Source: an uncultured Ruminococcus sp.
Lineage (GTDB): Bacteria > Bacillota_A > Clostridia > Oscillospirales > Acutalibacteraceae
Direction: 5' to 3'
DNA: 9,311 nucleotides
Assembly (NCBI GenBank): GCA_902773395.1
Contig: CACYEJ010000465.1
Span: 1 to 9,311, forward strand
The position numbers and the translations under genes were made by a program. This document shows positions 5,441 through 9,311 of the stretch, one piece after another (position 1 is the first letter of the stretch; each line of letters opens with the position of its first letter). The notes under the pieces are model-generated. The model saw only the letters and a program-made list of their open reading frames with translations. It ran no database searches and had not been told where the DNA came from.

Positions 5441-7285
5441 TTAGTCTACATCTTTGAAGTCGGCATCGTAAACATTGCCGTTGTCGTCGTCGCCGCCTGC
5501 TGCGTAGCCGCCCATATCCGGTGTCGGTTCCGCTGTAGCCTGCTGAGCAGCTGCTCCCTGCTGATAAAGCTTTGTGGATACAGCCTGAATTGTCTTTTCA
5601 AGCTCTTCCTTTGCAGCCTTAATCTGGTCTGCGTTGTCGGAAGAAATTGCGCTTCTTACTGCTGCAACCTTAGCCTCAACATCACTCTTATCGGAAGTGT
5701 CAATCTTGTCGCCGTTCTCCTTGATAACCTTCTCTGCTGCATATGCCATGCTCTCAGCCTCGTTCTTAGCGTCTACAGCTTCTCTTCTCTTCTTATCCTC
5801 AGCAGCATATCTCTCTGCTTCCTGAACAGCTTTCTCAATATCTTCCTTGCTCATATTTGTGTTGGAAGTAATTGTTACCTTCTGCTCCTTGCCTGTGCCG
5901 AGGTCCTTTGCAGATACGTTTACAATACCGTTGGAGTCGATATCAAATGTTACCTCAATCTGAGGAATACCTCTTGGAGCCGGAGCAATTCCCGAAAGAA
6001 TAAATCTGCCGAGCTGCTTGTTATCTCTTGCAAACTCTCTCTCACCCTGAAGAACGTTAATCTCAACCTGTGGCTGATTGTCGGCAGCCGTGGAGAAAAT
6101 CTGGCTCTTCTTAGTAGGAATGGTTGTGTTTCTCTCGATAATCTTAGTCATAACACCGCCCATTGTTTCAACGCCAAGTGAAAGCGGAGTAACATCGAGG
6201 AGAAGCAAGCCCTCTACCTCACCGCCGAGAACGCCTGCCTGAATAGCTGCGCCGATTGCAACACACTCATCAGGGTTAATACCCTTAAACGGCTCTTTGC
6301 CGATGAAGTTCTTTACAGCGTTGATAACAGCCGGAATTCTTGAAGAACCGCCTACCATAAGAACCTTGTCAATCTCGTTAATAGAAAGACCGCTGTCGCT
6401 CAAAGCACTCTTTACAGGACCCATTGTGCTGAGAACGAGGTCTGCTGTAAGCTCGTCAAACTTTGCTCTTGTAAGATTAAGGTCAAGGTGCATAGGACCG
6501 TTCTCGTCCTGCCAGATAAACGGAATGTTAATTGCTGCACTTGTTACGCCCGAAAGCTCAATCTTTGCTTTTTCAGCAGCTTCTTTAAGTCTTTGAAGCG
6601 TTGTCTTATCCTTGCCGAGGTCTACGCCTGTTTCAGCCTTAAATGACTTAATCATCCAATCAATAATTCTCTGGTCGAAGTCATCACCGCCAAGTCTGTT
6701 GTTACCTGCCGTAGCAAGAACCTCCTGAACGCCGTCGCCCATTTCAATGATTGATACATCGAATGTACCGCCGCCGAGGTCATAAACCATAACCTTCTGG
6801 TCGTTCTCCTTGTCGATACCGTAAGAAAGAGCTGCTGCCGTAGGCTCGTTGATAATTCTCTTAACCTCAAGACCTGCAATCTGACCGGCATTTTTTGTAG
6901 CCTGTCTTTGTGAGTCTGTGAAGTAAGCCGGAACTGTAATTACTGCCTGAGTAACAGTTTCGCCAAGATAAGCCTCTGCATCAGCCTTTAGCTTCTGAAG
7001 AATCATTGCTGAAATCTGCTCAGGTGTATAGCTCTTGTCGTCAATGTTCACCTTATAGTTAGTACCCATTTCTCTCTTAATGGAGCTGACTGTCTTTGTC
7101 GGGTTAGAAACAGCCTGACGCTTTGCAATCTGACCAACAAGACGCTCACCTGTCTTTGAGAAACCTACTACTGACGGAGTTGTTCTTGCACCCTCTGCGT
7201 TAGCAATTACAACCGGCTCGCCGCCCTCAATAACTGCTACGCATGAATTTGTTGTACCTAAATCTATACCTATTGTTTTAGCCAT
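5441..7285 (-). CDS. dnaK: Chaperone protein DnaK (Hsp70)
   Basis: This 614-residue cytosolic chaperone binds and releases unfolded proteins in an ATP-driven cycle with DnaJ and GrpE. The ATPase domain shows phosphate motif 1 IDLGTTNS (7-14), a Lys at 70 matching the catalytic lysine, phosphate motif 2 [12 protein letters not shown] (168-179) and the adenosine motif VGGSSRIP (311-318). The interdomain linker is [11 protein letters not shown] (361-371). The substrate domain follows, then the helical lid (about 479-575) and a Gln/Ala- and Gly/Asp-rich disordered tail. The insert of about 25 residues that Gram-negative proteins have near residue 80 is absent. The ATG has AAAGGA about ten bases upstream. 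It follows grpE by 51 bases and should be under HrcA control through the operon promoter. Confidence 0.98.
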   Translation of the reverse strand: MAKTIGIDLGTTNSCVAVIEGGEPVVIANAEGARTTPSVVGFSKTGERLVGQIAKRQAVSNPTKTVSSIKREMGTNYKVNIDDKSYTPEQISAMILQKLKADAEAYLGETVTQAVITVPAYFTDSQRQATKNAGQIAGLEVKRIINEPTAAALSYGIDKENDQKVMVYDLGGGTFDVSIIEMGDGVQEVLATAGNNRLGGDDFDQRIIDWMIKSFKAETGVDLGKDKTTLQRLKEAAEKAKIELSGVTSAAINIPFIWQDENGPMHLDLNLTRAKFDELTADLVLSTMGPVKSALSDSGLSINEIDKVLMVGGSSRIPAVINAVKNFIGKEPFKGINPDECVAIGAAIQAGVLGGEVEGLLLLDVTPLSLGVETMGGVMTKIIERNTTIPTKKSQIFSTAADNQPQVEINVLQGEREFARDNKQLGRFILSGIAPAPRGIPQIEVTFDIDSNGIVNVSAKDLGTGKEQKVTITSNTNMSKEDIEKAVQEAERYAAEDKKRREAVDAKNEAESMAYAAEKVIKENGDKIDTSDKSDVEAKVAAVRSAISSDNADQIKAAKEELEKTIQAVSTKLYQQGAAAQQATAEPTPDMGGYAAGGDDDNGNVYDADFKDVD

Positions 7286-7336
7286 AATAAAATCTTCCTT
7301 TCAAATTATATGTAATTATCTGTATAACTATTTATT

Positions 7337-7921
7337 TTAATTAACTGTCTGCACCATGCAATGTCTGATTATCTTATCGCCAACTTTGTAGCCCTTTTGA
7401 TAAACCATTGCGATAGTATCAGATTCAAGCTCGTCACTGTCAACGCTGGAAATCGCATTGTGAAGCTCCGGATTAAACTCCTCTCCTACCTCGCCGAACG
7501 CCGAGATATTTAGCTTCTCAAACGATTTTGTCAACTGACTGTACATCATTTCAAGACCTTTTTTAAATTCCTCAGGGGCATTTGCTGACGCCTGAATCGC
7601 TCTGTCCAGACTATCGGCTATCGGTAAAAGCTCCTTTACTGTATCAGAAACGGCATTTGCGTAAATTGCAGCCTTTTCCCTCTCTGTTCTGCTTCTGAAA
7701 TTAGCATACTCAGCGGCAGTTCTCAAAAGCTTTTCCTTTTCGTCTGCAAGCTGCTTTTCAATCTCGGCAATCTTTGCAGCGTCTTCGCTCAGCTCTTCGG
7801 ATACATTATTGGCTGTGTTATCAACGGTTGTTTCCTCCACGGCTGCATCTGCCGCCGGTTCGGTATTAGCTGCATCGGATATCTGTTCTTCCTTCTGAGG
7901 CTCTGTATCCTTATCTGCCAT
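7337..7921 (-). CDS. grpE: Nucleotide exchange factor GrpE
   Basis: This 194-residue protein forms a dimer that removes ADP from DnaK and so resets the chaperone cycle. The first 48 residues are acidic, Ala/Glu/Asp-rich and probably disordered. A long charged helix expected to form the dimer coiled coil runs from about 49 to 100 and includes the family segment EYANFRSRTEREK (71-83). A helical part follows (about 105-140), and the C-terminal beta domain ends in the signature GYKVGDKIIRHCMV (177-190). The ATG has AAAGGA about eleven bases upstream. It sits 35 bases after hrcA and 51 before dnaK, as the second gene of the CIRCE-controlled operon. Confidence 0.97.
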   Translation of the reverse strand: MADKDTEPQKEEQISDAANTEPAADAAVEETTVDNTANNVSEELSEDAAKIAEIEKQLADEKEKLLRTAAEYANFRSRTEREKAAIYANAVSDTVKELLPIADSLDRAIQASANAPEEFKKGLEMMYSQLTKSFEKLNISAFGEVGEEFNPELHNAISSVDSDELESDTIAMVYQKGYKVGDKIIRHCMVQTVN

Positions 7922-7956
7922 ATTTAATCATCCTTTCAACGATGTATAATCACATC

Positions 7957-8988
7957 TTAATTTTCTATCATAAGTAAATCCTTTAATATTGTGCTCACAC
8001 ATTCGGTCACATATTCAATCACTGACATCACATAAGAATAATCAGAACGCATAGGTACAATCGCCGTCATAAGTCCGCCGCTGCCCGATTCAATCATGTA
8101 GGGCAAAGAAATCACGCTGTAGTTTCTCAACGCATTAAAACCTATTTCCGAACCAATCTTAATACTCTTATCCTTAATACCGATTATCAGCGACTCTAAT
8201 ACTTCATCTGAATGTAGAAATGCAGTTAATTCTCTCATTGAATTTAAATCTGTTTCCCTATTTACCAACAAATTCACTCTGCCTGAAACCGCCATACTGA
8301 ACCCGCTTACTCCGGAACACGCTTCCATTATTGCACCCAAGACACTCGGCACAAGCATTGCAAGCTCTCCCATTTCCGCTGCCATAGTCTGCACAAAAGC
8401 GGGAGTAATTCCCTTTACCGGCAAGCCCTCCATATTGCGGTTAAATAGCGTTTCGTAAATACGCACGATATCAGGTGTTATCATATAATCGCATTTAAAA
8501 AGCTTTGTCTTAATTAAGCCGCTCGAAGTAATCAGCACAACCATACATGTCTGTCTGCCGGTCTGAACAAATTTAAGACTATGAATTCTCGCATCACGAG
8601 AAGAAGGAGTTGTGGCAATAACACAAGAATTTGTCATCTGAGAAGCAGTATGCGAAGCCGTATGCAGAAGCTTTTCGGGGTCATCGCTAGAAGCACTCAG
8701 CGAATCATAAATAAACGCTTTGTCATTTCCGCTTAGCTTCTTACGCTCCATAAGACTCTCAACATAATAGCGATAGCCGTTCTCAGAAGGAACTCTGCCT
8801 GCTGAGGTGTGCGGCTGAGTAAGCAAACCCAGCTCTGACAGCTCCGCCATTTCGTTCCTCACCGTTGCGGAGGAAACTGGAAAATCAAGCAAATTGCAAA
8901 GCACCTTAGAACCGACAGGCTCGCCGCTTTCAATATATGCTTCGACAATAGCCTTTAGTATTTTAAGCTTTCGTTGTGCGGGCTGCAA
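7957..8988 (-). CDS. hrcA: Heat-inducible transcription repressor HrcA
   Basis: This protein of 343 residues binds CIRCE as a dimer and represses class I heat-shock genes; in studied Firmicutes its folding depends on GroEL/GroES. The N-terminal winged helix-turn-helix (about 1-75) contains EPVGSKVL (23-30), the recognition region SSATVRNEMAELSELGLL (39-56) and the wing HTSAGRVPSENGYRYY (60-75), all typical of HrcA. The rest is the GAF-like and dimerisation region. I prefer the TTG at 8988, because GAGGTGG is five bases upstream and the N-terminus then matches relatives. A GTG at 8997 would add three residues but overlaps this ribosome-binding site. It is the first gene of the operon and should regulate itself through the CIRCE 20 bases upstream. 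Confidence 0.95.
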   Translation of the reverse strand: MQPAQRKLKILKAIVEAYIESGEPVGSKVLCNLLDFPVSSATVRNEMAELSELGLLTQPHTSAGRVPSENGYRYYVESLMERKKLSGNDKAFIYDSLSASSDDPEKLLHTASHTASQMTNSCVIATTPSSRDARIHSLKFVQTGRQTCMVVLITSSGLIKTKLFKCDYMITPDIVRIYETLFNRNMEGLPVKGITPAFVQTMAAEMGELAMLVPSVLGAIMEACSGVSGFSMAVSGRVNLLVNRETDLNSMRELTAFLHSDEVLESLIIGIKDKSIKIGSEIGFNALRNYSVISLPYMIESGSGGLMTAIVPMRSDYSYVMSVIEYVTECVSTILKDLLMIEN

Positions 8989-8993
8989 TTTTT

Positions 8994-9000
8994 CCACCTC
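8994..9000 (-). promoter_or_regulatory. Ribosome-binding site fixing the start of hrcA
   Basis: GAGGTGG on the minus strand lies five bases before the TTG at 8988. It includes the alternative GTG (8997), which has no ribosome-binding sequence at a workable distance. Confidence 0.6.
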
Positions 9001-9007
9001 GATTGCA

Positions 9008-9034
9008 TTAGCACTCTAAGTGGTTGAGTGCTAA
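9008..9034. promoter_or_regulatory. CIRCE operator (HrcA-binding site)
   Basis: TTAGCACTC (9008-9016), nine bases, then GAGTGCTAA (9026-9034) is a perfect match to the CIRCE consensus. It falls at about +4 to +31 of the hrcA transcript, where bound HrcA would block transcription. It is the only CIRCE in the window. Confidence 0.97.
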
Positions 9035-9044
9035 TCTACTTATA

Positions 9045-9072
9045 ATTATACATTTATCCTATGATTTGTCAA
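9045..9072 (-). promoter_or_regulatory. SigA-type promoter of the hrcA-grpE-dnaK operon
   Basis: On the minus strand a perfect TTGACA (9067-9072) and a perfect TATAAT (9045-9050) are 16 bases apart. Transcription would begin near 9038, right at the edge of CIRCE. A vegetative promoter with a CIRCE behind it is the standard class I heat-shock arrangement. Confidence 0.88.
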
Positions 9073-9170
9073 GGGTTTTATTCAAGAATTTTCAAATTTT
9101 TTTATTATGTTTATTTTTAACCTTACCAATTTTCTTCATTACTAAAACTTTTATATCTGAAACGATAATC

Positions 9171-9199
9171 TTGATATTTTCTTTATAATATGGTAAAAT
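9171..9199 (+). promoter_or_regulatory. Promoter of the gene at the right edge
   Basis: TTGATA (9171-9176) and TAAAAT (9194-9199) are 17 bases apart, with TGG before the -10 giving an extended -10. Transcription would start near 9206, about 35 bases before the ATG at 9240. It points away from the hrcA promoter. Confidence 0.65.
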
Positions 9200-9239
9200 A
9201 TATTTAAAGAAAATCATACTCTTACTAGGGGTGATTCCT

Positions 9240-9311
9240 ATGAACAGTGAAGCAAAAATTGTCAAGCTTAAACTTGATATTATCTTTAAACGTATTTTTG
9301 GCAACCAGAAT
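9240..9311 (+). CDS. Partial: N-terminus of probable Rpn/PD-(D/E)XK transposase-like nuclease
   Basis: Only the first 24 codons are in the window. AGGGGTGA ends five bases before the ATG, and a good promoter lies upstream, so the start is well supported. The stretch KLKLDIIFKRIFGNQN resembles the opening of Rpn-family (PDDEXK_2) proteins, which typically begin with a segment like PKxDxxFKxIFG; members are recombination-promoting nucleases often annotated as transposases. The catalytic residues would lie outside the window. The family call rests on this short motif alone, so it is moderate. Confidence 0.6.
   Translation, partial: MNSEAKIVKLKLDIIFKRIFGNQN

Noticed and set aside
9092..9304. Minus-strand open frame of 70 residues at the right edge
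   Set aside because: It overlaps the promoter and start of the better supported plus-strand gene, runs through AT-rich intergenic DNA and has a low-complexity product.

Overview
The window looks like chromosomal DNA from a low-to-medium-GC Firmicute of the class Clostridia, possibly Oscillospiraceae/Ruminococcaceae. Evidence for this is the gene order hrcA-grpE-dnaK-dnaJ-prmA, a perfect CIRCE operator, Gram-positive style Shine-Dalgarno sequences (AGGAGG, AAAGGA), a DnaK lacking the insert near residue 80 of its ATPase domain that Gram-negative proteins have, and a clostridial-type Mrp/NBP35 protein with a Cys-rich N-terminus. The genus is not settled by the sequence.

Layout, left to right. 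Positions 1-1030 form an accessory-looking segment at a tRNA gene. An intact initiator tRNA-fMet (952-1028, minus strand) has its own consensus promoter (1075-1103) and terminator (895-931). A decayed second copy of its 3' half plus the downstream terminator lies at 1-124. Between the copies sits one unrecognised plus-strand gene (372-770) with its own extended -10 promoter, a possible 9-codon leader ORF and a terminator. From 1104 to 1406 there is AT-rich spacer with a 45-base inverted repeat.

From 1407 to 8988 every gene is on the minus strand, so transcription runs right to left: hrcA (repressor), grpE (nucleotide exchange factor), dnaK (Hsp70), dnaJ (Hsp40), prmA (ribosomal protein L11 methyltransferase), a four-helix membrane protein of unknown function, and an Mrp/ApbC-type Fe-S carrier ATPase. 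A SigA-like promoter and CIRCE precede hrcA, so HrcA should repress its own operon in cis while the chaperone trio refolds proteins together. dnaJ is separated from dnaK by 419 bases containing three inverted repeats and a probable second promoter placed inside a 16-bp perfect inverted repeat. The membrane-protein/mrp pair has its own likely promoter directly after the prmA stop codon.

At the right edge a divergent plus-strand gene begins at 9240. Its first 24 residues resemble the N-terminus of Rpn/PD-(D/E)XK transposase-like nucleases, and a good promoter precedes it.

Most of the window is ordinary heat-shock and housekeeping DNA. I found no clear new multi-gene system. The points most worth a second look are the duplicated tRNA-fMet 3' end around an orphan gene, the inverted repeat over the dnaJ promoter, and two competing hairpins in front of prmA.
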